In this document: one piece after another, positions 42,708 to 53,607 of the stretch | Position numbering within the stretch: position 1 is the first letter of the stretch | How the letters are laid out: every line of letters begins with the position of its first letter | Source of the DNA: Herbiconiux sp. L3-i23 | GTDB lineage: Bacteria > Actinomycetota > Actinomycetes > Actinomycetales > Microbacteriaceae | Assembly: GCF_023734115.1 (NCBI RefSeq) | Contig: NZ_AP025737.1 | Location: 496,001-560,000 of the forward strand | Length of the DNA: 64,000 nucleotides | Reading direction: 5' to 3' | The notes under the pieces: generated by a model | What the model saw: the letters and a program-made list of their open reading frames with translations, nothing else | The model's database searches: none | Told to the model about the DNA's origin: nothing | Translations under genes and position numbers: made by a program

Positions 42708-44558
42708 GTGCGAGTAGTGGCGGTTGATGATGCCGGGGTGCGGGAAGCGAGCGATTTCCGCGTCGAGTTCCGGACGTCCGCCTGGGATGACGGACTCGGC
42801 ACCGAAGTGATCGCGAGTGCCACCTACCTCGGCGGTGAGCCGCTGGACGCCGCCCTCCGGTTCGAACTCGATGTCGTCGACTCCGACGAGCCCTGGTGGC
42901 TGATCCCCGGCGCGTTCTACGGCGAGAACCGGCCGGCCGCGAACGACCGGGTGTTCCCGCGTTTCGAGGTCGGCGCCGACTCGGCCGAGCAGCACGCGGC
43001 GATGGTGTCGTCGTGGTGGCAGTTCCGCTCGGACCGGGCGGCCACCCCCGCGGTCTTCGCCTGGGCGGGCGAGGGACGCGGCGGCGCCGCCATCGCGACC
43101 GCCGAGTCGAGCCCCGTCGGGCTCACCGGCGTCGGGCTCGCTCACCACGACGGCGTCGCGACGGTCAGCGTCACCTTCCCGTTCCGCGAAGGACCCGTCA
43201 GTTACTACGGCGACGGCGACCCCCGCCCGGTCGAGACCGCGCACCACCTCTGGCAGCCGGGCGAACAGGTCGAACTCCGATTCACGACGCATGAGCTGAG
43301 CGCCGACCGACACGACTACGCGCCGGTGCTCCGGGTGCTGCACGAGCGATCCGCCGAGACCGCCCCACTGCGCCCCTGGGTCGAGATCGACGAGGCCGCC
43401 GACCTCGCCGCCGAGGGGCTGCTGAACTGGCACTTCGACCCCGACCCCGGCGTCCTGCTCGAGACCGTCGGCTTCGACCGCGAGGTCACCGGACGCGACG
43501 GCACGAGCGTCGACCGGCAGGCGATGCACGTCGGCTGGGTCAGCGGCATCCCCTGGGCGCACGCGCTGCTCGCCCACGGCCACCGGGTCGGCGACGACGC
43601 CGAGACGCGGGCGGCGCGCACCGTCATCGACTTCATCGCCGACAACCTCTCGCCCTCCGGCACCTTCTGGGGCGTCTGGTACCGCGAGCACGGCTGGTCG
43701 CAGAGCTGGACGAGCGTTCCGGGTGGCCTGCATTCGCGCACCCTCGCCGAGGCGACCCTGTTCCTCGTCCGCGCCGCCGCGCTCGAGCCCGACCAGGCGA
43801 ACTGGTCGCGGGCCATCCGCTCCAACCTCGACACGGTCGTGGCGCGCCAACGCGACGACGGCAACCTCGGCTCCATCCACGACGCGGTGACCGGCGAGGT
43901 CCGCTCGTGGAACGGCGCCTCCGGGCTCACCTGGATCGCCGCCCTCGTCGAGGCCGGCGGTGACCGCTACCTCGACGCGGCCCGCCGCGCGGGGGAGTAC
44001 TACGCCCGCTTCGTCGACGACGAGTACCTCTGCGGCGCCCCCGAGGACGTTGACCTCGCGCCCACCTCCGAAGACGGCTACTCGGCGGTCATCGCCTACA
44101 TGGCCCTGCACCGGGCCACCCGCGAGAGCCGCTGGCTCGAGCTCGCCCGCCGGGCCGCCGACTGGATGCTGACCTTCCGGTACAGCTACGACGTCAGCTT
44201 CCCCGAGCACACCCTGCTCGGCCGCTACGACTTCGGCACCCGCGGCGGCGACCAGGCGTCGTCATCGAATCAGCACCTGCACGCCTACGGGCTGGTCTGC
44301 ACCGCGGAGATGCTCGAACTCGCCCGCGAGACCGGTGACGACCACTACCGAATGCGCGCCGACGAGACGCTGGCCTGTTTCCGTCAGTTCGTCGCCCGCG
44401 AGGACGGCGACTTCAACGCCTACCGCGGCATGGTGTCCGAGCGGTTCTACCAGACCTCGTGCTTCCAACCGAAGGGCATGCTGCTCACCCTGTCGCACGC
44501 GTGGAGCGTCGGCGTGCTGCTGCTCGGCTGCGAGCAGAGCATCGCCGTGCGCGGGTAG
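42708..44558 (+). CDS. Putative (alpha/alpha)-barrel carbohydrate-active protein
   Basis: 616 residues if started at the GTG 42708; GTGs at 42717 and 42738 are also possible, and a longer frame begins inside the palindrome. Residues 1-210 look beta-rich (FRVEFRTSAWDDGLGTEVIA, and the SSWWQFR stretch). The C-terminal 400 residues show repeated helices with GTFWGVWYREHGWSQSWTSV and DFGTRGGDQASSSNQHLHAY, as in six-hairpin glycosidases and epimerases. No family could be named. No signal peptide was seen. It follows the GH38 gene, so a role in the same pathway is inferred. Confidence 0.65.
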   Translation: MRVVAVDDAGVREASDFRVEFRTSAWDDGLGTEVIASATYLGGEPLDAALRFELDVVDSDEPWWLIPGAFYGENRPAANDRVFPRFEVGADSAEQHAAMVSSWWQFRSDRAATPAVFAWAGEGRGGAAIATAESSPVGLTGVGLAHHDGVATVSVTFPFREGPVSYYGDGDPRPVETAHHLWQPGEQVELRFTTHELSADRHDYAPVLRVLHERSAETAPLRPWVEIDEAADLAAEGLLNWHFDPDPGVLLETVGFDREVTGRDGTSVDRQAMHVGWVSGIPWAHALLAHGHRVGDDAETRAARTVIDFIADNLSPSGTFWGVWYREHGWSQSWTSVPGGLHSRTLAEATLFLVRAAALEPDQANWSRAIRSNLDTVVARQRDDGNLGSIHDAVTGEVRSWNGASGLTWIAALVEAGGDRYLDAARRAGEYYARFVDDEYLCGAPEDVDLAPTSEDGYSAVIAYMALHRATRESRWLELARRAADWMLTFRYSYDVSFPEHTLLGRYDFGTRGGDQASSSNQHLHAYGLVCTAEMLELARETGDDHYRMRADETLACFRQFVAREDGDFNAYRGMVSERFYQTSCFQPKGMLLTLSHAWSVGVLLLGCEQSIAVRG

Positions 44559-44568
44559 CAGCCGGCGA

Positions 44569-44814
44569 TCAGACGATGTGAGCGCGGCGGAAGTTCCCGC
44601 CGGTCGCCGCGTGCGGGTGCTGCGGCAGCACGGGCGACAGCCCGTCCGACGACCCGTAGCGCAGGCCGACCCAGCGCGGGTTCGCGCTCGTCTTCCTGCG
44701 CTGCGCGTTGAGGTAGCGCATCATCAGCACCTGCTGGACGGCGGTCGCGGCGACGGTGAAGACGGTGACGAGGGCAACCGTGCTTCCGAGTCCGCTTCTT
44801 CTCTTGCGCATCAT
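44569..44814 (-). CDS. Small hypothetical membrane protein
   Basis: 81 residues from the ATG at 44814; the next codon is also ATG. The hydrophobic run VALVTVFTVAATAVQQVLMM is one membrane helix and is followed by a basic stretch (RYLNAQRRKTSANPRW). The C-terminal part is hydrophilic and contains SPVLPQHPHAATGGN. The start overlaps the stop of the upstream membrane gene by ATGA, so they form an operon of three small genes. No family recognised. Confidence 0.6.
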   Translation of the reverse strand: MMRKRRSGLGSTVALVTVFTVAATAVQQVLMMRYLNAQRRKTSANPRWVGLRYGSSDGLSPVLPQHPHAATGGNFRRAHIV

Positions 44815-45380
44815 GTCTCCTCGGGTCGGCGACGGGGTGTCCGCTTCACGCCGGGCTTCGCCGGGGGAGCGGTGGGCGAGGTGGGGAGCGGGACGGTGGG
44901 GTCTGTGGGAGGGGTCGACGCGGGGAGCTGCTGCGTCGGCGCTGTCGGCTCGGGCGCGGTGGGCGCTCCGGACGGGCGCGGTGCGGGATCCGGAGCCGAT
45001 GGTTCCGGGGCCGAGGACCGAGGCGTCGAGAGCCCGGCGGCCGGAGCGGCTGCGGAGCCCGAGGGTGCTGCGGTCGACGGTGCTGCGGTCAACGCCGCCT
45101 CGGATGGTGTCGACGCGGATGGCGCTGCGGCCGACCGAGTGGCCGAGCTCGGCGCTGCCCCTGGCGTCGGCGGCTGCGGCGCTGCGCCGTGCGGGCGCCC
45201 GTGGCCCTTCGGGTCGTGCGCCTTCACGTAGAGCGAGGCCGCCTTCGTCGCGACCAGCAGGAAGCGGACGAGGAGCACGATGAGCCCGACGACGACCGCG
45301 AAGACGAGCAGCGAGAATCCGACGTAGAGGATGTGGAAGACGCTGAAGCCGAAGGGGGCGCCACCCGGCCCGAAGTCCAT
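44811..45380 (-). CDS. Membrane protein with long Ala/Pro/Ser/Thr-rich tail
   Basis: 189 residues from the ATG at 45380. The N-terminal 50 residues have one hydrophobic segment (GFSLLVFAVVVGLIVLLVRF), then a short charged link YVKAHDPKGHGRP. From about residue 66 the protein is a low-complexity run of Ala, Pro, Ser and Thr to the end, where it becomes basic (GVKRTPRRRPEET). Such tails are often disordered, wall-spanning or glycosylated. It overlaps the 62-residue gene upstream by one base (TGATG) and the next gene by ATGA. Confidence 0.68.
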   Translation of the reverse strand: MDFGPGGAPFGFSVFHILYVGFSLLVFAVVVGLIVLLVRFLLVATKAASLYVKAHDPKGHGRPHGAAPQPPTPGAAPSSATRSAAAPSASTPSEAALTAAPSTAAPSGSAAAPAAGLSTPRSSAPEPSAPDPAPRPSGAPTAPEPTAPTQQLPASTPPTDPTVPLPTSPTAPPAKPGVKRTPRRRPEET

Positions 45381-45568
45381 CAGTCTTCCGATGCCTGCTC
45401 GAACGACTCCGCGCGCACGGTGCCGACGGCGACCGCGAGGGTGAGCAGCGACGCGACCACGCTGAGGTAGAAGCGCCAGTCCTTCGGGCCGGCCTGGCCG
45501 GTCCGGATCGTCGAGATCGAGCTCACGACGGCGCTGATGATCGAGCCGTTCAGAAGATATTTCCGCAC
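45380..45568 (-). CDS. Small hypothetical protein, first gene of the three-gene membrane cluster
   Basis: 62 residues from the ATG at 45568 (MRKYLLNGSIISAVVSSIST). A hydrophobic segment SVVASLLTLAVAVGTVRAES toward the C-terminus suggests one membrane helix, preceded by GPKDWRFYL. It is the first gene of a run of three overlapping small membrane genes reading to 44569. The start is 143 bases from the divergent TetR gene. No family recognised. Confidence 0.6.
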   Translation of the reverse strand: MRKYLLNGSIISAVVSSISTIRTGQAGPKDWRFYLSVVASLLTLAVAVGTVRAESFEQASED

Positions 45569-45661
45569 GGGGCGACGCTATCGAGAAGTGCGGAGCAGTG
45601 CCCGGGAGAACCGCTTCTCCCAGGTGGGAACTCACCGTGAATGTTGGAATGCGCTGAGAGG

Positions 45662-45697
45662 CTGACCGATCGGACAGATTACTGACCGATCGGACAG
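45662..45697. promoter_or_regulatory. Twin TetR operators upstream of the efflux operon
   Basis: CTGACCGATCGGACAG occurs twice without change, at 45662-45677 and 45682-45697. The centre CCGATCGG is palindromic and the whole box is nearly so. The copies start 20 bases apart, about two helical turns, so two dimers could bind the same face. They are 14 bases from the TetR start codon and would also control the overlapping promoter. Confidence 0.82.
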
Positions 45698-45711
45698 TAC
45701 ACTCGCCTCTC

Positions 45712-46296
45712 GTGGCCAACACCTCCGCCGACGACCTGCTGCGCACCGCGCGGGAACTCTTCGCCGTCGACGGCTACCAGGCGACCTCGATCGGACACAT
45801 CGCCGAGGCGGCGGGGCTGTCGAAGTCCGCCGTGCTCTACCACTACGCCTCGAAGGAGGCGCTGCTCGACGCGGTCCTCGCTCCCGCCGAGGCCGGGCTC
45901 GCCGCGGTACTGCACCGCTTCCCCCAGGCCTCCGACGGCAACAGGGCAGAATTCGTGGAGCCGTTCGTCGACTTCCTGCTCGCGCACCGCCTGGAGGCGA
46001 GCATCTTCATCAACCAGGGCCAGTCGCTGCACGGTATCCCGGTCATCGACCGCGCCAATCAGCTCGTCCAGCAGCTCGCGCATGCCGTGTCCTCCGAGTT
46101 CGGCAGCATCGCCGACCGCGTGCGATTCGGTGTCGCGCTCGGCGGCGCCGCCTACATCCTCGCCGCCCAGGAGAACTGGGCCGACCCCGACGACGAACCC
46201 GAACGCGACGACGAGGTCAGGGCCGCCCTCGTCGACGTGGTGGCGACCCTGCTCACCACGACCTCCACCGGCATCGCCGCCACGCGCGGCGACTGA
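45712..46296 (+). CDS. TetR-family transcription repressor
   Basis: 194 residues from a GTG. The N-terminal helix-turn-helix is in ARELFAVDGYQATSIGHIAE and LSKSAVLYHYASKEALLDAV. The C-terminal part (LVDVVATLLTTTSTGIAATR) is the usual helical ligand-binding and dimer domain. It precedes an MMPL transporter and a YhgE/Pip gene by 27 bases and has twin palindromic sites just before it, so it most likely represses its own operon and responds to a lipid or drug. No ligand can be inferred. Confidence 0.9.
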   Translation: MANTSADDLLRTARELFAVDGYQATSIGHIAEAAGLSKSAVLYHYASKEALLDAVLAPAEAGLAAVLHRFPQASDGNRAEFVEPFVDFLLAHRLEASIFINQGQSLHGIPVIDRANQLVQQLAHAVSSEFGSIADRVRFGVALGGAAYILAAQENWADPDDEPERDDEVRAALVDVVATLLTTTSTGIAATRGD

Positions 46297-46323
46297 CGAG
46301 AAGACCCGACAGGAAAGCACCCC

Positions 46324-49197
46324 ATGGCGACCCTCCTCTACCGCCTCGGCCGTTGGGCCTACTCGCGTCCCTGGCGCGTGATCGTCTCGTGGCTCCTGCT
46401 CGTCGGCCTCGCCGGCGGTCTCGCGGTCGGGCTCGGCGGCACGATGAAGAACTCGTTCCGCATCCCCGGCACCGAGTCGCAGGAAGCGCTCGACAAGCTC
46501 GCCGCCGTGTTCCCGCAGACCGCCGGCGCCACCGTGACAGTCGTCTTCCAAGCGCCCGACGGCGACTCGGTCGAGGACGAGCCCTACAAGGGAGCCATCG
46601 AGACGTCGGTCGACGAGCTCGCCGACATCGACGGGGTCGAGTCGGCGGTGTCGCCGTTCTCCGAATACGCGGTGCAGGCGATCTCCGAGAGCGAGCGGGT
46701 CGCGCTCGTGCAGGTCACGCTCACCGAACAACAGGACCTCGTCACCGACGCCACCGTCGACGACATCCTCGCGACCGCCTCCACGGGCGAGGACGCGGGT
46801 CTCAACGTGCAGTTCACCGGCGGCGTCTTCCAGGAGAACTCGTTCGGCGTGAGCCCCACCGAGGGGCTCGGCGTGCTGTTCGCCGCCGCCGTGCTCGTCG
46901 TCGCGTTCGGCTCGTTCCTCGCCGCCGGCATGCCGCTCGTCGTCGCGCTCGTCAGCGTCGCGATCGCGATGGCAGGCCTGCTCGCTGCGGCCGCCTTCAC
47001 TCCCGTCTCGTCGACCGCCCCCGTGCTCGGCCTGATGATCGGCCTCGCGGTCGGCATCGACTACTCGCTCTTCATCATCTCGCGGCACCGCAACCAGTTG
47101 GCGACCGGGATGGATCCACGCGAATCGGCGGGAGTATCCGTCGCCACCGCCGGAAGTGCCGTCGTCTTCGCCGGCATCACGGTGATCATCGCGCTGCTCG
47201 GACTGCTCGTCGTCGGCATCCCGTTCCTCTCGGTGATGGGCGTCGGCGCCGCCGGCGCGGTACTCGTCGCCGTGCTCGCCTCAGTGACCCTCCTGCCCGC
47301 GCTGCTCGGCCTCGCCGGCGCGCGGCTCGTGCCGAAGGCCGGCTCCCGCGCGCACCGGCGGGCGCTCGCGGCGCTGCCCGACGCCACCTCGTCGAAGCCG
47401 TCCTTCGGGCTGCGCTGGGTGCGGGGCGTCCTCAAGGCGCCCATCCCGATCGCGCTCGGTCTCATCGCGCTGCTCGGCGCCATGCTGATCCCTGCGCTCC
47501 AGCTGCAGCTGAGCCTGCCGGACGCGGGCTCAGAACCCCGCGACACCTCGACGCGTCAGGCGTACGACATCATCGCCGACGAGTTCGGCGCGGGGCGCAA
47601 CGGGCCGCTCGTCGTGCTCGTCGACATCACGCAGACCACCGACGTGCTCGACGACCTCAAGGCGATCGGCGACGAGATCGCCGAGCTCGACGACGTCGCC
47701 CGCGTCGGCTCGGGCATCCCGAACGCGACCCTCGACACGGCGATCATCCAGGTCATCCCCGAGAGCGCCCCCGATTCGCCCGAGACCGCGGAACTGGTGT
47801 CGAACATCCGCGCCCTCGAGCCGCGGATCGCCGACGAGTACGACACCCCGATCCAGGTCACCGGGGCCACCGCCGTGTACTCCGACATCTCGTCCACCCT
47901 CATGGCGGCCCTGCTCCCGTTCGGGGCCATCGTCGTCGGGCTCTCGATCATCCTGCTGATGATGGTGTTCCGGTCGCTGTTCGTGCCGATCACGGCCGCC
48001 CTCGGCTTCCTGCTCTCGGTCATCGCCGCGTTCGGCAGCGTCGTCGCCGTCTTCCAGCTCGGCTACGGCGTCGACCTGCTGCACGTCGAGGCGGGGCCGA
48101 TCCTCAGCTTCCTGCCCATCATCCTCATCGCCGTGCTCTTCGGCCTCGCGATGGACTATCAGGTCTTCCTCGTCAGCGGCATGCGCGAGGAGTTCGTGCG
48201 CACCGGCGACGCCAAACGCTCGGTGACGACCGGCTTCGCGCACGCGGCCCGCGTGGTCACCGCGGCGGCGCTCATCATGTTCTTCGTCTTCTTCTCGTTC
48301 GTGCCCGAGGGCATGGCGATGATCAAGCCGATCGCCCTCGGCCTCGCCGTCGGCATCCTCGTCGACGCGTTCCTGATCCGGATGACGCTCATCCCCGCCC
48401 TGATGTCGATCGGCGGCAGAGCGGCCTGGTACCTGCCGAAGTGGCTCGACCGCATCCTGCCCGACATCGACATCGAGGGCACCGCGCTCGAAGGCCACCG
48501 TGAGGGGATGCGCTGGGTCGACTCCCTCGACGGGAACGCGCAGATCACGGCGGAGGACCTCGTCGTCGCGGGCACCGACTCGCCGCTCGACTTCACTGCC
48601 GAGACCGGATCGATCGTGCTGCTCGACGGGGCCGCGGAGGTGCGGCGCGCTGCGCTCGCCACCCTGGCGGGACGCGTGAGCCCTCGGGCCGGTCGGGCGC
48701 AGGTCGCCCGACGCCCGCTGCCGAGCGACGCGGCCGCCGTCGCCCGGCACGTCGCCGTCGTCGATGCGGGGAACGCCGACGACCTCGGCGCGACCGTGCA
48801 TGAACTGATCGCCGAGCGCGTCGCGCTGAGCCACCCCTGGTACGCGATTGGACGTCGCCGCAGCGCCGAGAGGGCCGTGCTCGACCGCGCCGCCCGCGCC
48901 CTGCACTCCGAAGGGCTGCCGCGCATCGACGGGCAGGAACGGCTCGACGAGCTGCCGCGCGACTCGCGCATCGCGTTCGCGGCCGCCATGGGAGCCGCCG
49001 AAGCGACACCCGTCGTCGTGATCGATCTCGGCGAGTGGAGCGGTGAGGCCCTCCAGCGCGGGCTGCGCCTGCTCGACGCGGCGCTCCCCACCACGACCAC
49101 GATCGTCGTCGCCATCTCGGCGCCGGTGATCGCCCAACTCGGCTCCGCACGCCCCGTCGTCGTCGCCAGCCTCGACCGGAAGGCGGTGCTCGTATGA
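46324..49197 (+). CDS. MMPL-family transporter fused to a degenerate ABC ATPase-like domain
   Basis: 957 residues. Residues 1-715 are a typical RND-type MMPL protein with two six-helix halves and large extracytoplasmic loops. The proton-relay motifs are D246-Y247 (VGIDYSLF) and D611-Y612 (AMDYQVF). The last 220 residues are not part of MMPL proteins and look like an ABC ATPase: a leading glycine loop LLDGAAEVRRAALATLAG in the Walker A place, a signature-like LPRDSRIAFAAAMGAAEA and a Walker B-like VVVIDLGEW. The Walker lysine, the catalytic glutamate and the H-loop histidine are all missing, so ATP hydrolysis is unlikely. It probably exports lipids or hydrophobic compounds, with the pip gene beside it. 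Confidence 0.85.
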   Translation: MATLLYRLGRWAYSRPWRVIVSWLLLVGLAGGLAVGLGGTMKNSFRIPGTESQEALDKLAAVFPQTAGATVTVVFQAPDGDSVEDEPYKGAIETSVDELADIDGVESAVSPFSEYAVQAISESERVALVQVTLTEQQDLVTDATVDDILATASTGEDAGLNVQFTGGVFQENSFGVSPTEGLGVLFAAAVLVVAFGSFLAAGMPLVVALVSVAIAMAGLLAAAAFTPVSSTAPVLGLMIGLAVGIDYSLFIISRHRNQLATGMDPRESAGVSVATAGSAVVFAGITVIIALLGLLVVGIPFLSVMGVGAAGAVLVAVLASVTLLPALLGLAGARLVPKAGSRAHRRALAALPDATSSKPSFGLRWVRGVLKAPIPIALGLIALLGAMLIPALQLQLSLPDAGSEPRDTSTRQAYDIIADEFGAGRNGPLVVLVDITQTTDVLDDLKAIGDEIAELDDVARVGSGIPNATLDTAIIQVIPESAPDSPETAELVSNIRALEPRIADEYDTPIQVTGATAVYSDISSTLMAALLPFGAIVVGLSIILLMMVFRSLFVPITAALGFLLSVIAAFGSVVAVFQLGYGVDLLHVEAGPILSFLPIILIAVLFGLAMDYQVFLVSGMREEFVRTGDAKRSVTTGFAHAARVVTAAALIMFFVFFSFVPEGMAMIKPIALGLAVGILVDAFLIRMTLIPALMSIGGRAAWYLPKWLDRILPDIDIEGTALEGHREGMRWVDSLDGNAQITAEDLVVAGTDSPLDFTAETGSIVLLDGAAEVRRAALATLAGRVSPRAGRAQVARRPLPSDAAAVARHVAVVDAGNADDLGATVHELIAERVALSHPWYAIGRRRSAERAVLDRAARALHSEGLPRIDGQERLDELPRDSRIAFAAAMGAAEATPVVVIDLGEWSGEALQRGLRLLDAALPTTTTIVVAISAPVIAQLGSARPVVVASLDRKAVLV

Positions 49198-51065
49198 GCG
49201 CATCCGTCGCGGCGAACCGCCGCAGAGTCTCTCGGCGGCCGCTGGCCGTCGCCGCCCTCGTGCTCGTGCCGCTCGCCGTCGTCGGCCTCCTCGCGGGGGC
49301 TCTCTCCGCGGTCGGCAGCGAGGACGGGCGGATCCCCGCCGCCATCGTCAACCAGGACGAGATGGTGCAGCAGACCGGCGCCGACGGCAGCACCACGCCG
49401 ATCGTCGCCGGACGGCTGCTCGTCACCGCGCTCACCGGCGGAGACGCCGGCGACGGCGCCGCGGCGACCGCGTTCGACTGGACCATCACGGGCGAGGACG
49501 AGGCGCGCGAGGCCCTCGCCGACGGGTCCGTGTACGCGGTCATCACCATCCCCGAAGACTTCTCGAAGTCGGTGGTCTCGCTCGGCGGCGACAACCCGGT
49601 GCAGGCGAACCTCTCGCTCGTCACCGACGACGCCCACGGGTATGTCACCGGACCGCTCGCCGACGCGCTCGGCGATGGGCTCGCGGCCATCTTCGGCACC
49701 GAACTGTCGAAGCAGTACATCGCGGGCCTCGTCGGCGGCACCGGCTCGATCGGCGGACAACTGACGCAGGCCGCCGACGGCGCCCGGCAGCTGCAGAGCG
49801 GAGGTCAGGCCCTCGCGAGCGGGCTCACGGAAGCGGCGACCCAGTCCGGCACCGCCGCGAGCGGGGCCGCGCAGGCGGTGAGCGGGCTCGAAACCTACAC
49901 CGACGGCGTCGCGTCGCTCAGCGCCGGGCTCGGTCAGGCGAGCAGTCAGTCGGCGGGACTCCAGCAGCTGCCCGCCGGTGTGAGCCAGTACACCGGTGCG
50001 GTCGGCACCGTGTCGCAGAGTCTGAAGGACGCCGTCGCCGCCTACAACGCGGGGCTGCTCCCCGCCGAGCAGTTGGCCGCGGCGGTCGGACAGGCCGCCG
50101 GTGGCCTCGACACCCTCAACGCCCAGGCCGCGCCGGGACTGCAGCAGGGCGCCCAGGGCGCGGCCGCGCTGCAGAGCGGGGTCGCCCAATCCGCGAGCGG
50201 CGCGCAGCAGCTCGCCGCGAACGGTCCCGCGCTCGTCTCGGGCTTCGATCAGATCGCGACCGGCATCGGGCAGCTCTCGACGGGCATCGGCCAGTCGGCG
50301 ACGGGCGCCTCCCAGCTGGCGGACGGGGCGGGAACGCTCGCCGACGGCCTGCAGGGCGGAGCGGATCAGGTTCCCGGATACTCCGAGGACGAGGTCGACC
50401 AGATCGCCTCCGTCGCAGCCGACCCCGTCAGCCTGACCACCGCACGGGAGAACGAGGTGTCGAGCATCCCGCAGATCGTCTCGACCCTGCTCGTTCCCGC
50501 CGGCCTCTGGATCGGCGCGCTCGCCGTATTCCTCGTGCTCGGCGCCCCGACGCGTCGCACCCTCGTGACCGCCGCCTCCACCGGGAGGATCGCGTTCCGC
50601 ACCATCGGTCGGGCTGCCGCACTCGGCGCCGTGCAGGCGGTGCTCCTCGTCGTGCTCCTGCACACGGCCCTCGGCGTTGCGTGGGGTGCGATCGGTGCGA
50701 CGCTGCCGTTCGCGCTACTCGTCGCCGTCGCGTTCGCCGCCATCCACGCGATGCTGACGACGGTCTTCGGACGCGGCGGGCTGGTCGTCTCGCTCGTCGT
50801 GCTCGCGCTGCAGCTGATCTCGACGGGCGGGCTCTACCCGATCGAGCTGATCTCGGAGCCGTTCCGCGCGCTGAGCCCGCTGCTGCCGCTCACCGGCGCG
50901 GTCGACGGAATGCAGGCGATCATCACCGGATCGGGCCCCGCGGGCGTCGTCAGCGGCGTCGTCTCGCTGCTCCTGTGGGCGCTGATCAGCGCGATCGTGA
51001 CGCTCATCGCTCTCGCCCGCCGCCGCTCGGCCCGCGCACTGGGCCTGGTCGCCGCTCCCGCCTGA
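49194..51065 (+). CDS. YhgE/Pip domain-containing membrane protein
   Basis: 623 residues. The N-terminal helix PLAVAALVLVPLAVVGLLAG is followed by the Pip domain (IPAAIVNQDEMVQQTGADGS, then LADGSVYAVITIPEDFSKSV). A middle region of about 200 residues is rich in Gly, Ala, Ser and Gln in regular helical repeats (SGGQALASGLTEAATQSG and the like). The C-terminus has five or six membrane helices as in ABC-2 permeases (GLWIGALAVFLVLG to ALISAIVTLIALA). Relatives include phage infection protein and ESX-linked YueB-like proteins. It starts inside the stop of the MMPL gene, so the two are one operon under the TetR protein. Confidence 0.9.
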   Translation: MSASVAANRRRVSRRPLAVAALVLVPLAVVGLLAGALSAVGSEDGRIPAAIVNQDEMVQQTGADGSTTPIVAGRLLVTALTGGDAGDGAAATAFDWTITGEDEAREALADGSVYAVITIPEDFSKSVVSLGGDNPVQANLSLVTDDAHGYVTGPLADALGDGLAAIFGTELSKQYIAGLVGGTGSIGGQLTQAADGARQLQSGGQALASGLTEAATQSGTAASGAAQAVSGLETYTDGVASLSAGLGQASSQSAGLQQLPAGVSQYTGAVGTVSQSLKDAVAAYNAGLLPAEQLAAAVGQAAGGLDTLNAQAAPGLQQGAQGAAALQSGVAQSASGAQQLAANGPALVSGFDQIATGIGQLSTGIGQSATGASQLADGAGTLADGLQGGADQVPGYSEDEVDQIASVAADPVSLTTARENEVSSIPQIVSTLLVPAGLWIGALAVFLVLGAPTRRTLVTAASTGRIAFRTIGRAAALGAVQAVLLVVLLHTALGVAWGAIGATLPFALLVAVAFAAIHAMLTTVFGRGGLVVSLVVLALQLISTGGLYPIELISEPFRALSPLLPLTGAVDGMQAIITGSGPAGVVSGVVSLLLWALISAIVTLIALARRRSARALGLVAAPA

Positions 51066-51069
51066 CCTC

Positions 51070-51123
51070 GACTCGCCCACTTCACCCCGTGTTATCTCCG
51101 GAGTACGGGGTGAAGTGGGCGAG

Positions 51124-51125
<2 letters not shown>
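51070..51125. repeat. Perfect 21-bp hairpin between convergent genes
   Basis: GACTCGCCCACTTCACCCCG is the first 20 bases of the left arm (51070-51090). The right arm (51105-51125) is its exact complement, with 14 bases between. It starts 5 bases after the pip stop and its right end covers the stop codon of the UvrA-like gene. It can act as a two-way terminator. No T-tract follows on either strand. Confidence 0.85.
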
Positions 51126-53517
<2,392 letters not shown>

Positions 53518-53607
53518 CGTCTCTCCTCGCATCGGGCGGCGCCGTGCCACCGGCACCGCGTCGTGTCCGCTCGATCTAACCAGCAGAAGCGGACACTGCG
53601 GGAGGGG

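Noticed and set aside
49740-50380. Repeated Gln/Ser/Gly-coding stretch in pip as an independent repeat element
   Set aside because: The period is that of the protein helix, codons vary, and similar repeats are normal in YhgE/Pip proteins.
48159-50663. An 834-residue open frame on the reverse strand opposite the MMPL and pip genes
   Set aside because: It spans the junction of two conserved genes and its translation is a Gly/Arg/Asp-rich mixture without domains.
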